From assembly GCF_014204935.1 (NCBI RefSeq), contig NZ_JACHMJ010000001.1, forward strand, positions 2,046,001 through 2,110,000: a stretch of 64,000 nucleotides of DNA, written 5' to 3'. This document shows positions 35,622-43,871 of the stretch, piece after piece. Within the stretch, counting starts at the first letter, position 1, and each line of letters opens with the position of its first letter. The notes under the pieces were generated by a model. That model had not been told where the DNA came from. It was given only the letters and a program-made list of their open reading frames with translations, and searched no databases. The position numbers were made by a program, and so were the translations under genes. The DNA comes from Conyzicola lurida (GTDB taxonomy: Bacteria > Actinomycetota > Actinomycetes > Actinomycetales > Microbacteriaceae).

Positions 35622-36263
35622 TTGGACGCCAGCACCGCAGCCTCGAACCGCGCCACGTACCGGCACGGAGATTTGCGCCAGGCGCTGCTCGCCGCGGGTC
35701 TCGAACTGGCCCGGTCGGGCGGGCCCGACGCCGTTGTGCTGCGGGAGTCGACGCGCCAGGTGGGCGTCTCCCCCAACGCTGCCTACCGGCACTTCGCCGA
35801 CCGGTTCGCCCTGCTCGCCGCTGTCTCGGCCACCGCGCAGGGCCTCGTCGCCGACGCCATGCTCGACGAGGTTCACGCGGTGACCGAGACCCCGGACGCC
35901 GCGGCCGACGCCCGCGCCCGGCTGCGGGCCGTCGGCACCGGCTACCTCCGGTTCGCCCGCGAAGAACCCGGCCTGTTCCGGACGGCGTTCTCCGTCCCCG
36001 ACAATCTCGCGAATTCCGCGTCGCCGTCGAAGGCCGGCGCGGCCGGTCTCACGCCCTTCGAGGTGCTGGCCTCCGCCTTGGACGAGCTCGAGCGCGTCGG
36101 TGCGCTGCCGTCCGACCGCCGGCAGGGCAGCGAGCTGCTCGCCTGGTCGGCGGTGCACGGGCTCGGCATGCTCGTGATCGACGGCCCGCTGCGGGGGCTC
36201 ACCGACGCCATGATCGACGGGGCCACCACGCGGTTGCTCGACCTGGTGGAACGCGGGCTCTGA
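35622..36263 (+). CDS. TetR/AcrR family transcriptional regulator
   Basis: A 213-residue regulator. The N-terminal DNA-binding domain is YRHGDLRQALLAAGLELARS, then STRQVGVSPNAAYRHFADRF (about 45-64), the TetR recognition helix region. The ligand-binding C-terminal domain has FAREEPGLFRTAFS, a pattern of the TetR_C_33/WHG type. It begins with TTG, preceded by AGGAG. There is no adjacent transporter or enzyme; the next gene on the same strand is the FBP-domain protein 66 bases on. Ligand unknown. Confidence 0.9.
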   Translation: MDASTAASNRATYRHGDLRQALLAAGLELARSGGPDAVVLRESTRQVGVSPNAAYRHFADRFALLAAVSATAQGLVADAMLDEVHAVTETPDAAADARARLRAVGTGYLRFAREEPGLFRTAFSVPDNLANSASPSKAGAAGLTPFEVLASALDELERVGALPSDRRQGSELLAWSAVHGLGMLVIDGPLRGLTDAMIDGATTRLLDLVERGL

Positions 36264-36329
36264 CCGGGGACGATCCACGGCCGCGGCCCGGGGTACGCTG
36301 AAATCACCGACCACGCCGACGAGGAGATC

Positions 36330-36824
36330 GTGAAGCCACTCAGCGAGACCGACATCCGCTCCAGCATCGTCAATGCCTCGCGTGGGGACATCGACCGGAT
36401 GCCCCTCCCCGGCCTGCACGAGGTCATGTGGGACGACCGGGAATACCTCGGCTGGCGCGATCCGCAGTCGCGGCTCCGTGGCTACCTCGTGCACTGGGCG
36501 GGCGACGTGCCCGTCGGCATCGTGCTGCGTGCCTCCGAGGTCGGGCTCACCCGGGGCATCTCGGCCATGTGCGCGTTCTGCCGTACCCCGCAACCCTCGC
36601 ACCAGGTCACCATGTTCACAGCCCCGCGTGCCGGCCAGGCCGGGCGCGACGGCAACACGATCGGCACCTATATCTGCGACGACCTCGCCTGCTCGCTCAT
36701 GATCCGCATCCTCCCCGCCGCGCACCCGCTGAACCCCGACCCGGCCGACGTCGTCGCCGCGCGTGCCGAGGGGCTTCTCACCCGGGTGCAGAACTTCACC
36801 GCCGACATCCTGCGCACCGCCTGA
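36330..36824 (+). CDS. FBP domain-containing protein (treble-clef zinc finger)
   Basis: A 164-residue protein with the actinobacterial FBP C-terminal treble-clef zinc-binding domain. Cysteines are CAFCRTPQPSHQV (about 81-84) and YICDDLACSLMIR (about 115-121). Related to the EF-G-binding fusidic acid-resistance proteins (FusB type), so ribosome or elongation-factor binding is possible but unproven. The GTG at 36330 follows GAGGAGATC, and TACGCT at 36294-36299 is a plausible -10. It is followed 3 bases later by the phosphoesterase gene. Confidence 0.82.
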   Translation: MKPLSETDIRSSIVNASRGDIDRMPLPGLHEVMWDDREYLGWRDPQSRLRGYLVHWAGDVPVGIVLRASEVGLTRGISAMCAFCRTPQPSHQVTMFTAPRAGQAGRDGNTIGTYICDDLACSLMIRILPAAHPLNPDPADVVAARAEGLLTRVQNFTADILRTA

Positions 36825-36827
36825 CCC

Positions 36828-37331
36828 ATGCCCACCCGGTTGCTGCTGCTTGCCGACACGCACGTGCCGAAGCGCGCACGGGCGCTGTCGCCGCAGGTGT
36901 GGGCCGCGGTCGACGCGGCCGACCTCGTCGTGCACGCGGGCGACTGGGTCGAACCGCCGCTGCTCGACGAGCTCGAGGCCCGTGCGGCTCGACTCGTCGG
37001 CGTGTGGGGCAACAACGACGGCCCCGAACTGCGGCGACGGCTGCCGGAGGTCGCCCGGTTCACGGTCGACGGTCTGCGCTTCGCCGTCGTACACGAGACG
37101 GGATCCGCGGCGGGCCGGGAGGAGCGCTGCGATCACGACTACCCCGACACCGACGTCCTCGTATTCGGGCACAGTCACATCCCGTGGGACACGGTGGCCC
37201 CGGGCGGGCTGCGCCTGCTCAACCCCGGCTCCCCCACCGACCGCCGCCGCCAGCCGGTGTGCACCATGATGACGGCGACGGTGGATGCCGGGCGGCTCTC
37301 GCAGCTCACCCTCGTACCGGTCGACCGCTAG
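36828..37331 (+). CDS. YfcE-type metallophosphoesterase
   Basis: A 167-residue calcineurin-like phosphoesterase. Metal-binding motifs in order: LLLADTHVPKR (Asp-x-His), HAGDW (GD), GVWGNNDG (GNND), VVHET and VFGHSHIPW (GHSH). The short YfcE type acts on phosphodiesters or nucleotides; the natural substrate is unknown. It starts 3 bases after the FBP gene stop and probably shares its transcript. Confidence 0.93.
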   Translation: MPTRLLLLADTHVPKRARALSPQVWAAVDAADLVVHAGDWVEPPLLDELEARAARLVGVWGNNDGPELRRRLPEVARFTVDGLRFAVVHETGSAAGREERCDHDYPDTDVLVFGHSHIPWDTVAPGGLRLLNPGSPTDRRRQPVCTMMTATVDAGRLSQLTLVPVDR

Positions 37332-37370
37332 GGGCTTGCCGGGCTCCACGCCCGGTGAGACCGTGGAGGC

Positions 37371-37853
37371 ATGACTGACGACACCGACCTCGAGACCATC
37401 CGCACGATCATCGGAGCAGCGAAGGTCGCGGTACTCACGACCACCTCCGCGTCCGGCGAGCTGCACAGCCGCCCGCTCGCCGTCCTCGACGCACCGTTCG
37501 AGGGTTCGCTCTGGTTCTTCACCGCCGACCCCAGCCCGAAGACCGACGATATCCAGGGCAACCCCGAGGTCAACGTGGCCTACGCCGACGGCAAGGGCTA
37601 CCTGTCGATCGCCGGCACCGCGACCGTCGAGCACAACCCCACGCGCATCGACCAGTTGTGGACGCCGATGGCCGAGGCATGGTTCGAGCAGGGCAAGTCC
37701 GACCCCAGCGTCGCGCTGCTGCGCGTCGACGCCCGCAGCGCCGAATACTGGTCGGTCGACAAGCCGGGAGTGGTGCGCGCGTTCGAGATCGCCAAGGCCG
37801 TGATCACCAAGACCCAGCCCGACATCGGGGAAAACCGCACCGTCGCGCTCTGA
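37371..37853 (+). CDS. Pyridoxamine 5'-phosphate oxidase-family (general stress) protein
   Basis: A 160-residue flavin-binding split-barrel protein of the general stress protein 26 type. Family marks are VAVLTTTSASGELHSRPLAV near residue 20, SLWFFTADPSPKTDDIQGNP and VNVAYADGKGYLSIAGTATV. These proteins bind FMN or F420 and many have no defined reaction. It lies 39 bases after the phosphoesterase and 11 bases before a VOC gene on the same strand. Confidence 0.9.
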   Translation: MTDDTDLETIRTIIGAAKVAVLTTTSASGELHSRPLAVLDAPFEGSLWFFTADPSPKTDDIQGNPEVNVAYADGKGYLSIAGTATVEHNPTRIDQLWTPMAEAWFEQGKSDPSVALLRVDARSAEYWSVDKPGVVRAFEIAKAVITKTQPDIGENRTVAL

Positions 37854-37864
37854 GAGATACTGCC

Positions 37865-38620
37865 ATGGAATTCCGGACCGGCCAGCCTCGCTGGGCCGAC
37901 CTCGTCTCTCGGGATACAGACAGGGCCGTCGACTTCTACACCGGGCTCTTCGGCTGGCAGGCGACGGCCGCGCCATCCGAGTTCGGCGGGTACATCACCT
38001 TCAGCCGCGACGGCCATAACGTCGGCGGCCTCATGGAGAACGGGCCGGACCCCGGGGTGGACGACATCTGGACGGTCTACCTGGAGGTGGACGATGCCCG
38101 GGAGACCGCGGAGGCTGCACAGACGGAGGGCGCCGAGGTGCTCGAACTCGAGGACCTCGCCGACCTCGGCACGTGGCTCGTGATCACCGACCCGACCGGC
38201 GCCCGCGTCGGAGGCTGGCAGAACATCGCCCACACAGGGTTCGAGACGACCCGCGGGGCGGGCGCACCCGTGTGGGCAGAGGAGCACACCCGCGACTACC
38301 GCGCCGCCGTGGCCTTCTACGAGACGGTCTTCGGCTGGGAGACCGAAGTGCTGAGCGACACCGACGACTACCGCTTCACCACGCTGGGCCGCGGCGCCGA
38401 CGCTGTCGCCGGCATCCAAGACGACAGCGCGACTCTCGCCGAGATCGAGCCGTCGTACTGGGAACTGTACTTCGGGGTCGCCAACGCCAACGAGACGGCG
38501 GTGCGGATCACCGAACTCGGCGGCGCACTCCTCGAACGGGTCGCCGACACCGAGTACGGCCGCATGGGTCACGCTGTCGACCCCACCGGAGCGCGGTTCG
38601 CCATATTGCAAGTGGCGTAG
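37865..38620 (+). CDS. VOC family protein, two-domain (glyoxalase-like)
   Basis: A 251-residue protein of two tandem vicinal-oxygen-chelate domains, about 1-120 (RWADLVSRDTDRAVDFYTGLFGW) and 130-250 (EEHTRDYRAAVAFYETVFGW, DPTGARFAILQVA). The FYTGLFGW/FYETVFGW repeat is typical of the CFP32-like hydroxylase-type proteins of actinobacteria. Reaction unknown. It starts 11 bases after the flavin-family gene. Confidence 0.9.
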   Translation: MEFRTGQPRWADLVSRDTDRAVDFYTGLFGWQATAAPSEFGGYITFSRDGHNVGGLMENGPDPGVDDIWTVYLEVDDARETAEAAQTEGAEVLELEDLADLGTWLVITDPTGARVGGWQNIAHTGFETTRGAGAPVWAEEHTRDYRAAVAFYETVFGWETEVLSDTDDYRFTTLGRGADAVAGIQDDSATLAEIEPSYWELYFGVANANETAVRITELGGALLERVADTEYGRMGHAVDPTGARFAILQVA

Positions 38621-38626
38621 CTGTTG

Positions 38627-38632
38627 TAGCGT
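38627..38632 (+). promoter_or_regulatory. Leaderless -10 element of the DUF1905 gene
   Basis: TAGCGT, CTGATC, then ATG at 38639. The hexamer is 7 bases after the stop of the preceding VOC gene. Confidence 0.5.
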
Positions 38633-38638
38633 CTGATC

Positions 38639-39073
38639 ATGGCGCAGTTCACCGCAACCCTGATCCAGCAGGGCACGTCCGCTACCGGCTTCGAGGTTCC
38701 CGACGAGGTGATCGCGAGCTTCAACGCCGGCAAGCGCGTCGCCGTCGTCGCGACGTTCGGCGGCCACAGCTACCGCACGACCGTGGGCCCGTACCGCGGC
38801 GCCAACATGATGCCGGTGAGTGCCGCCGTTAGGGAGGCGTCGGGCGTCTCCGCGGGTGACGAGGTGCTCGTCACCCTCGAGCTCGACGACCAGCCGCGCA
38901 CCGTCGAGGTGCCGGCCGACCTGGCCGCGGCCCTCGACGCCGACCCCGCGGTGCGCGCCGCGTTCGACACGCTGTCGTACAGCAACCAGCGCGCCCACGT
39001 GCTCTCTGTCGAGGGAGCGAAGACCGACGAGACGCGGCAGCGCCGCATCGCGAAGGTCGTGGACTCCTTCTAG
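38639..39073 (+). CDS. DUF1905 and YdeI/OmpD-associated domain protein
   Basis: A 144-residue soluble protein. The N-terminal DUF1905 beta-barrel (FTATLIQQGTSATGFEVPDE through GGHSYRTTVGPYRGANMMPV) is followed by a YdeI-like helical part (PAVRAAFDTLSYSNQRAHVL and TRQRRIAKVVDSF). In E. coli YdeI is linked to resistance to antimicrobial peptides; the molecular role is unclear. It has its own leaderless promoter. Confidence 0.88.
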   Translation: MAQFTATLIQQGTSATGFEVPDEVIASFNAGKRVAVVATFGGHSYRTTVGPYRGANMMPVSAAVREASGVSAGDEVLVTLELDDQPRTVEVPADLAAALDADPAVRAAFDTLSYSNQRAHVLSVEGAKTDETRQRRIAKVVDSF

Positions 39074-39081
39074 TCCGCGCG

Positions 39082-39459
39082 TTACCCCTTGAGCACCGAG
39101 AGCACGTTGCCGGCGGGGTCGCGGAACCAGGCGATGTCGGGCCCGTTGCCCCGCATGATCCCCTTGCCGTCGACGGGCATCTCCGAGCTGTCGTAGATCG
39201 TCGTCACGACGCCGCGTGCGTTGAGGTCGTCGACCGCCGACTCCACGTCGTCGACGTCGAAGTTGAGGATCGTGAACGTGGCCGGCTCGTGGTTCGGCTT
39301 GGGGTAGGCGATCACCGTCGCCCCGCTGTCCAGGTGCAGCTCGAGGATCCCCATGCCGTTCCGGCTCACGGTGAGCCCGAGCGTGTTTCCGTAGAACTCG
39401 GCTGCCGCGTCGATGTCGTCGACGGAGAAGCCGCTGAAGGCTCCGCTCGGTGTGAACAT
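39082..39459 (-). CDS. VOC family protein (single domain)
   Basis: A 125-residue glyoxalase/bleomycin-resistance-type fold protein: [20 protein letters not shown] at the start, [20 protein letters not shown] in the middle and [20 protein letters not shown] at the end. The ATG at 39459 is fixed by AAGGAG 8 bases before it; an open extension of 12 codons is unlikely. Substrate unknown. Confidence 0.88.
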   Translation of the reverse strand: MFTPSGAFSGFSVDDIDAAAEFYGNTLGLTVSRNGMGILELHLDSGATVIAYPKPNHEPATFTILNFDVDDVESAVDDLNARGVVTTIYDSSEMPVDGKGIMRGNGPDIAWFRDPAGNVLSVLKG

Positions 39460-39520
39460 GGTGGTTCTCCTTCGCTCGATGTGGTCGGTGTCCACATCTA
39501 CCCCCTTCGCGGCCGATTAT

Positions 39521-40270
39521 CTACCCGTGCGAGGGCGCGTACCGGCGGCGCAGCAGAGCGCGCTCGACCAGCGTCCACGTGGTGGTGACGGTGAGATACA
39601 GGGTCGCGGCCAGTGGCACGATCGCGGCGAAGACGACGGTGATGAACGGCAGCCAGCTGAGGACCGCGTTCGCCCTCGTCATGGCGGGAGCCGCGTCATC
39701 CGCCATCGGTGTCGCGAACCGCAGCGCGACCCGGCGCGACGTGAACGCCACGGCCGCGATCACGAGCAGCAGCACCGCGTAGACCAGCAGATCGGTCGAG
39801 AACACCCCCGTCGTCAGCAGGTGCGACAGCGAGGTGCCGAGCGGCACCCCGAACAGGTGCTCGGTGAGCAGGTCGTTCGGGTGCCCGTTGATGGTGGGCA
39901 GGATGAACAGCCCGTAGACGACGGAGAGCACCGGGGCCTGGGCGAGCGTGGGCAGGATGCCGGCGATGGGGCTGGCTTTCTCGCTCGTGTACAGCTCCAT
40001 CATCTTCTTCTGCAGCAGCTCGGGATTCTTCTTGTACTTCTTCTGGATCTCGGCGAGTCGCGGTGCGAGGCGGCGGCGGGTGAATTCGGCGCGCACCTGG
40101 GAGGCGCCGACGGGGATGAGCAGCAGTCGCAGGGCGAGCGTGATGAGCACGATGGCGACGGCGGCGCTCGCCGGGCCCGCGATCGGGTCGAGCAGGCCGG
40201 CGAGCCCGGAGACGACGGAGTAGGCCGCGTCGAGCACGGCGGCGATGGGGGCGAACGAGTAGATATCCAC
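39521..40270 (-). CDS. yidC: YidC/Oxa1-family membrane insertase, second-type short form
   Basis: A 249-residue inserter of membrane proteins. About five helices: AAYSVVSGLAGLLDPIAG, AVAIVLITLALRLLLIPVG, the 39-residue cytoplasmic hairpin (QVRAEFTRRRLAPRLAEIQK through TSEKASPIAGI), then LPTLAQAPVLSVVYGLFIL and C-terminal helices. The positively charged R in LRLLLIPV is the conserved groove residue. It is shorter than the main actinobacterial YidC and lacks its tail, so it is probably an accessory copy. The upstream DUF6412 gene is its usual companion. Confidence 0.9.
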   Translation of the reverse strand: MDIYSFAPIAAVLDAAYSVVSGLAGLLDPIAGPASAAVAIVLITLALRLLLIPVGASQVRAEFTRRRLAPRLAEIQKKYKKNPELLQKKMMELYTSEKASPIAGILPTLAQAPVLSVVYGLFILPTINGHPNDLLTEHLFGVPLGTSLSHLLTTGVFSTDLLVYAVLLLVIAAVAFTSRRVALRFATPMADDAAPAMTRANAVLSWLPFITVVFAAIVPLAATLYLTVTTTWTLVERALLRRRYAPSHG

Positions 40271-40334
40271 GAAAAGGGTTCCTTGCAGTCAGGAGGATGG
40301 GTGGGCCGTATGGCCGCGCATCCTGCTGGAGGAA

Positions 40335-40628
40335 CTACGCGGCCGCGGTGACTGCCGAGGGAGCCCGGGTACGCGGGCGGCCGGGGGTGTCGGGATGACG
40401 CGGCTGGGGCATCTCGACGAGCGACTGGCGGTGCTCGCGGGCACGCTCGCCCACGGTGATCTCGCGGGAGCGGATGATCACGGCGGCGTAGCGCGCGGCG
40501 AGCACGGTCGATACCGCGAGGGCCGCGATTCCGGCGAAGACGAGCGACGACGGTTCCGACTGCGAGACGGCGAGCACGAGGAAGGACACCGTCATGATCA
40601 TGACGAGCCTCTCGGTCAACCAGCGCAT
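40335..40628 (-). CDS. DUF6412 family small membrane protein
   Basis: A 97-residue protein with two helices (MIMTVSFLVLAVS and SSLVFAGIAALAVSTVLAAR) and a cytoplasmic basic tail (REHRQSLVEMPQPRHPDTPG and following). This is the layout of DUF6412 proteins found beside a short YidC. It lies 64 bases upstream of that gene on the same strand. A role as partner or substrate of the insertase is inferred from conserved neighbourhood. Confidence 0.78.
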   Translation of the reverse strand: MRWLTERLVMIMTVSFLVLAVSQSEPSSLVFAGIAALAVSTVLAARYAAVIIRSREITVGERAREHRQSLVEMPQPRHPDTPGRPRTRAPSAVTAAA

Positions 40629-40667
40629 GACCCAACACTAGTCGGGAGTCGGTGGAACACTGGGGGT

Positions 40668-41339
40668 ATGACTACTTCTGAAAACCAGCCCGTCCGCATC
40701 GCCATCGTCGGGGGAACCGGCAAGGTCGCCAAGGAGATCATCCGCCAGCTGCACGCCCGCGGCGACGAGGCCGTCGCGATCTTCCGCAACGCAGACCGCA
40801 CCGACGAACTGATCGACCTCGGCGCGATCCCCGTCGTCCTCGACATCGAGACGGCCGACGTCGACGCGCTCGCCGCGGTCTTCTCCGGCGCGGACGCGGT
40901 CGTGTTCTCGGCCGGTGCCGGCGGCGGCGACCCGAAGCGCACCCGCGCCGTCGACTACGACGGAGCGGTCAAGGCCATCGCAGCCGCCGAGCAGGCCGCC
41001 GTGTCGCGCTTCGTCATGGTCTCCGCCATCGGCGCCGGCAACAAGCCCACCGGCGATCTCGGCTCGATGAAGCCCTATTACGAGGCCAAGCACGACGCCG
41101 ACGTCGCTGTCACCAAGTCGTCGCTCGAGTACACGATCGTGCGTCCGGGCGGCCTGCTGGACGAGCCGGCCACCGGGCTGGTCACGGTCGGCGAGACCGT
41201 CGAGCGTGGCGATATCCCCCGGGCGGATGTCGCGGCCACGGTCGTCGCAGCGCTCGACGACCCGCGCACCATCGGCACCGCGTTCGAGATCGTGAGCGGC
41301 GACACCCCGATCACCACGGCGGTCGCCACCCTCGGCTGA
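40668..41339 (+). CDS. NAD(P)-binding SDR-like oxidoreductase (YwnB/atypical SDR)
   Basis: A 223-residue Rossmann-fold protein with the nucleotide-binding IAIVGGTGKVAKEIIRQLHA (9-28) and VDYDGAVKAIAAAEQAAVSR, then RFVMVSAIGAG and YEAKHDADVAVTKSSLEYTI, the atypical SDR pattern with YxxxK-like YEAKH. Related proteins act on flavins, quinones or nucleotide sugars; the substrate is unknown. Its upstream gap is the divergent space with DUF6412. Confidence 0.88.
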   Translation: MTTSENQPVRIAIVGGTGKVAKEIIRQLHARGDEAVAIFRNADRTDELIDLGAIPVVLDIETADVDALAAVFSGADAVVFSAGAGGGDPKRTRAVDYDGAVKAIAAAEQAAVSRFVMVSAIGAGNKPTGDLGSMKPYYEAKHDADVAVTKSSLEYTIVRPGGLLDEPATGLVTVGETVERGDIPRADVAATVVAALDDPRTIGTAFEIVSGDTPITTAVATLG

Positions 41340-41351
41340 TCTCGTGGAGCC

Positions 41352-41408
41352 GCCTACTCAACCAGCGGTGGTTGAGCGGGCCGGCCACGGCCGAATCGAA
41401 ACCCCTCC
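41352..41408. repeat. Inverted copy of the GGTTTCGATACG-type repeat
   Basis: CTACTCAACCAGCGGTGGTT (itself an inverted repeat CAACCA/TGGTTG) then GAGCGGGCCGGCCACGGCC and GAATCGAAACCCCTCC. Read in reverse it is GGTTTCGATTC...CTACTC-type and thus related to the element at 14754-14790. Confidence 0.5.
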
Positions 41409-41488
41409 GACCTCGCCACCGCCACCCGCTTCCGCCATGTCGGCGGCGTGCGGCATCCTGTTGTCATTCGACAGCAAGGGAGCCGTCC

Positions 41489-41860
41489 ATGGACTGGAAA
41501 ATCGAACTACTGTCGGTGCCCGTCACCGACATCGACCGCTCGAAGGCGTTCTACGAAAAGCTCGGCTTCCACGCCGACCACGATGTGCGCGTCGACGAGA
41601 CGATGCGCTTCGTGCAGCTGACGCCGCCGGGCTCCGCCTGCTCGATCGTGCTCGACAAGGATCTGGGCGGCACGATGGAGCCGGGGTCGCTCGAGGGCAT
41701 CCAGGTGGTGGTCGCGAGCGCCGACGACGCTCTACGCCAGCTCGCCGACGCCGGGGTCGAGGCCCGCGGCGTCGAGGAATACCCGTGGGGCCGGTTCGTA
41801 TTCTTCACCGACCCCGACGGCAACGGATGGGCCGTGCAGGAGCTGCCGCCGCGCGAGTGA
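41489..41860 (+). CDS. VOC family protein (glyoxalase superfamily)
   Basis: A 123-residue single-domain protein: MDWKIELLSVPVTDIDRSKA, FYEKLGFHADHDV, CSIVLDKDLGGTMEPGSLEG and VFFTDPDGNGWAVQELPPRE. Metal-binding positions of the fold are H near 28 and E near 118. It is related to PhnB-like proteins. A repeat and an inverted repeat occupy the upstream gap; AAGGGAGC is its ribosome site. Confidence 0.9.
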   Translation: MDWKIELLSVPVTDIDRSKAFYEKLGFHADHDVRVDETMRFVQLTPPGSACSIVLDKDLGGTMEPGSLEGIQVVVASADDALRQLADAGVEARGVEEYPWGRFVFFTDPDGNGWAVQELPPRE

Positions 41861-41864
41861 CCGG

Positions 41865-42197
41865 TCAGTCCTCGAAGGGCCAGGCCGGCCGGATCTCCAC
41901 CCGGCCGTATCTGGCCATCGGGTGCAGGGAGGCGATCTGGATCGCCTCGTCGAGGTCGACGCACTCGATCACGTCGTAGCCGACGGTCCAGTCGCGGCCC
42001 TCGGTGATCGCGCCGTCCGTCACGAGCAGGTCGTGGCCGCGCAACCGCACGGTCGTGGCCTCCGCCGCCGGGCGCAGCCGGTTGCCGCGCACCCGTACCC
42101 CGCGCGCGTCCATCTCGCCTCCCCAGTCGCCCGCCGGCGGTTCCTCGGGCCAGGGCTCGGCGTCGGGCGCATCCGCGATGATGAAGAGAAATTCCAT
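41865..42197 (-). CDS. YciI family protein
   Basis: A 110-residue ferredoxin-like alpha/beta-barrel protein of the YCII-related (DGPF) family: MEFLFIIADAPDAEPWPEEP, then VRLRGHDLLVTDGAITEGRD, WTVGYDVIECVDLDEAIQIA and HPMARYGRVEIRPAWPFED. Such proteins often accompany ECF sigma factors, but none is nearby. It is convergent with the VOC gene, 4 bases apart. Reaction unknown. Confidence 0.88.
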   Translation of the reverse strand: MEFLFIIADAPDAEPWPEEPPAGDWGGEMDARGVRVRGNRLRPAAEATTVRLRGHDLLVTDGAITEGRDWTVGYDVIECVDLDEAIQIASLHPMARYGRVEIRPAWPFED

Positions 42198-42268
42198 TCC
42201 TGAGGTCTACAGGCTCGTCATCGGCGAAACAAGGGGCGGTTTCCAGCCGGATGCGCGACACTGACGTC

Positions 42269-42769
42269 ATGCGCCGATCGATCCGCCCCGTGCCGCCCGC
42301 CCCCGGACAGGAATCCGTGTGGGAGTACCCGCGCCCGCCGAGGGTCGAACCGACCGCCGAACGCGTCGTCATCACGCTCGGCGGCCAGACCATCGTCGAC
42401 ACCACCGATGCCGTGCGCGTTCTCGAGACGAGCCACCCGCCGGTCTACTACGTGCCGCGCATCGGGTTCGTGCCGGGCTCGTTGGAGCCGGCACCCGGCA
42501 CCAGCTACTGCGAATTCAAGGGTGTCGCCGGCTACCTGACGATCCGCGGCGGCGACCGCGTCGCCGAGAGCGCCGGCTGGTTCTACCCCGATCCGAGCCC
42601 CGGATTCGAGTCGCTCGTCGGCCTCGTCGCCGTCTACCCGGGCCGCATGGATCGCTGCGAGGTCGCCGGCGAGACGGTGCAGCCGCAGGCCGGCGGGTTC
42701 TACGGCGGCTGGATCACCGCCCGCGTCGTCGGCCCGTTCAAGGGCGAACCCGGCACCATGGGATGGTGA
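42269..42769 (+). CDS. DUF427 domain-containing protein
   Basis: A 166-residue soluble protein of the DUF427 family: VWEYPRPPRVEPTAERVVIT at the start, VLETSHPPVYYVPRIGF, CEFKGVAGYLTIRGGDRVAE (CEWKG-type motif), AWFYPDPSPGF-like sequence and VAVYPGRMDRCEVAGETV, ending FYGGWITARVVGPFKGEPGT. Structures of the family show a small beta-barrel of unknown function. The ATG at 42251 is an alternative start, 6 codons longer. Confidence 0.9.
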   Translation: MRRSIRPVPPAPGQESVWEYPRPPRVEPTAERVVITLGGQTIVDTTDAVRVLETSHPPVYYVPRIGFVPGSLEPAPGTSYCEFKGVAGYLTIRGGDRVAESAGWFYPDPSPGFESLVGLVAVYPGRMDRCEVAGETVQPQAGGFYGGWITARVVGPFKGEPGTMGW

Positions 42770-42783
42770 CCGCCGCGGCTCGG

Positions 42784-42789
42784 TAGGCT
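42784..42789 (+). promoter_or_regulatory. Leaderless -10 element of the hydrolase gene
   Basis: TAGGCT, GACGGG, then ATG at 42796. Confidence 0.5.
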
Positions 42790-42795
42790 GACGGG

Positions 42796-43542
42796 ATGCC
42801 CCGCCGCTCCCCCGTCGCCCGCCGCATCCGCACCGCCCTCGTCGCCCTCGCGGTGGTGGTCGTGCTCGCCGTCGTAGCGTTCATGGTCTGGGCGAACATG
42901 GTGATGCAGGGCGACCGCGACGCTGCCGTCGAGGTGTGGACGAACCCCCACGTCGAGGTGACGAGCACCGACCACTCGGTGGTGCTCGCGCCGACGGGCG
43001 TCGCCTCGGGCACGGGACTCGTGTTCATCCCCGGTGCGAAGGTCGACCCCTACGCGTACATGTTCAAGCTCTCGGGAATCGTCGAGCGTACGGGCGCCAC
43101 GATCGTGATCACCGAACCGACGCTGAACCTCGCGTTCTTCGATCAGCGCCCGTTGGCGACGTTCACCGACGACGCCCCGGGCGTCGACGAGTGGTTCGTC
43201 GGCGGTCACTCGCTCGGCGGCGTCCGCGCGTGCATGCTCGCCGACGACCCCGCGGTGACCGGGCTGGTGCTGTTCGGCAGCTACTGCGCCGACGACCTGA
43301 CCGGCTCCGGCCTCGAGGTGCTGAGCATCGCCGGCAGCGAGGACGGTCTGAGCACGCCGGAGAAGATCGCGGACGCCCGCGGAATGCTGCCCGACGACGC
43401 GGAGCTCGTCGAGATCGACGGCCTCAACCACGCCGGTTTCGGCGACTACGGCGTGCAGCCGGGCGACAACGCGGCGTCCATCGACCGTGACGAGGCGCGC
43501 ACGGCGATCACCGACGCGCTCGCCACGGTGCTGACGAGGTAG
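42796..43542 (+). CDS. Membrane-anchored alpha/beta hydrolase
   Basis: A 248-residue protein with an N-terminal membrane anchor (basic PRRSPVARRIR, then TALVALAVVVVLAVVAFMVW) and an alpha/beta hydrolase domain on the outer side. The nucleophile elbow is GGHSLGG (about 137), preceded by FIPGAKVDPYAYMFKLSGIV. A catalytic His is probable in GLNHAGFGDYG. It resembles the DLH-like hydrolases of actinobacteria often annotated as YdjC-independent esterases. Substrate unknown. Confidence 0.85.
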   Translation: MPRRSPVARRIRTALVALAVVVVLAVVAFMVWANMVMQGDRDAAVEVWTNPHVEVTSTDHSVVLAPTGVASGTGLVFIPGAKVDPYAYMFKLSGIVERTGATIVITEPTLNLAFFDQRPLATFTDDAPGVDEWFVGGHSLGGVRACMLADDPAVTGLVLFGSYCADDLTGSGLEVLSIAGSEDGLSTPEKIADARGMLPDDAELVEIDGLNHAGFGDYGVQPGDNAASIDRDEARTAITDALATVLTR

Positions 43543-43722
43543 TTACTCCGAGGGGAACACGACCCAGAGGATCAGGTAGATGATCACCTGCGGTCCGGGG
43601 ATCAGGACCGAAGCCACGGTGAGCACGCGGACGAGCGTGACCGAGATTCCGAATCGGTTGGCGATCGCGGCGCAGACGCCGGCGATCATGCGGCCGTTTT
43701 TGGGACGTGCGAGTGAACTCAT
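43543..43722 (-). CDS. PspC domain-containing small protein
   Basis: A 59-residue protein consisting only of a PspC domain: RPKNGRMIAGVCAAIANRFG with the amphipathic loop, then ISVTLVRVLTVASVLIPGPQ and the helix VIIYLILWVVFPSE. PspC-domain proteins sense envelope stress. CAGACT lies 7 bases before the ATG, close to the leaderless consensus. Its partner genes (PspA or a sensor kinase) are not present here. Confidence 0.85.
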   Translation of the reverse strand: MSSLARPKNGRMIAGVCAAIANRFGISVTLVRVLTVASVLIPGPQVIIYLILWVVFPSE

Positions 43723-43786
43723 GCCCCCAAGTCTGCCGGTCGGGCGCTGAAAGGTCATCGGGGTTAACCCCCGTATCCGCCACCGG

Positions 43787-43852
43787 TCGACAGGATGCCG
43801 CGGCCGACGCGCCGCGGATCGTCCTGTCGACGGGGCCATCGCGTCCTGTCGA
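43787..43852 (+). repeat. Dispersed intergenic element, copy 4 (8 bases shorter)
   Basis: TCGACAGGATGCCGCGGCCG with TCCTGTCGA 36 bases in and another TCCTGTCGA ending at 43852. The first spacing equals that of the other copies; the second spacer has 13 instead of 21 bases. It lies between the PspC and sugar symporter genes. Confidence 0.7.
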
Positions 43853-43871
43853 CCGTGCGACAACGGCAGCG

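Noticed and set aside
35295-37976. Antisense frame of 893 codons over TetR, FBP, phosphoesterase and flavin-family genes
   Set aside because: It spans four independent convincing genes on the other strand and carries no motif.
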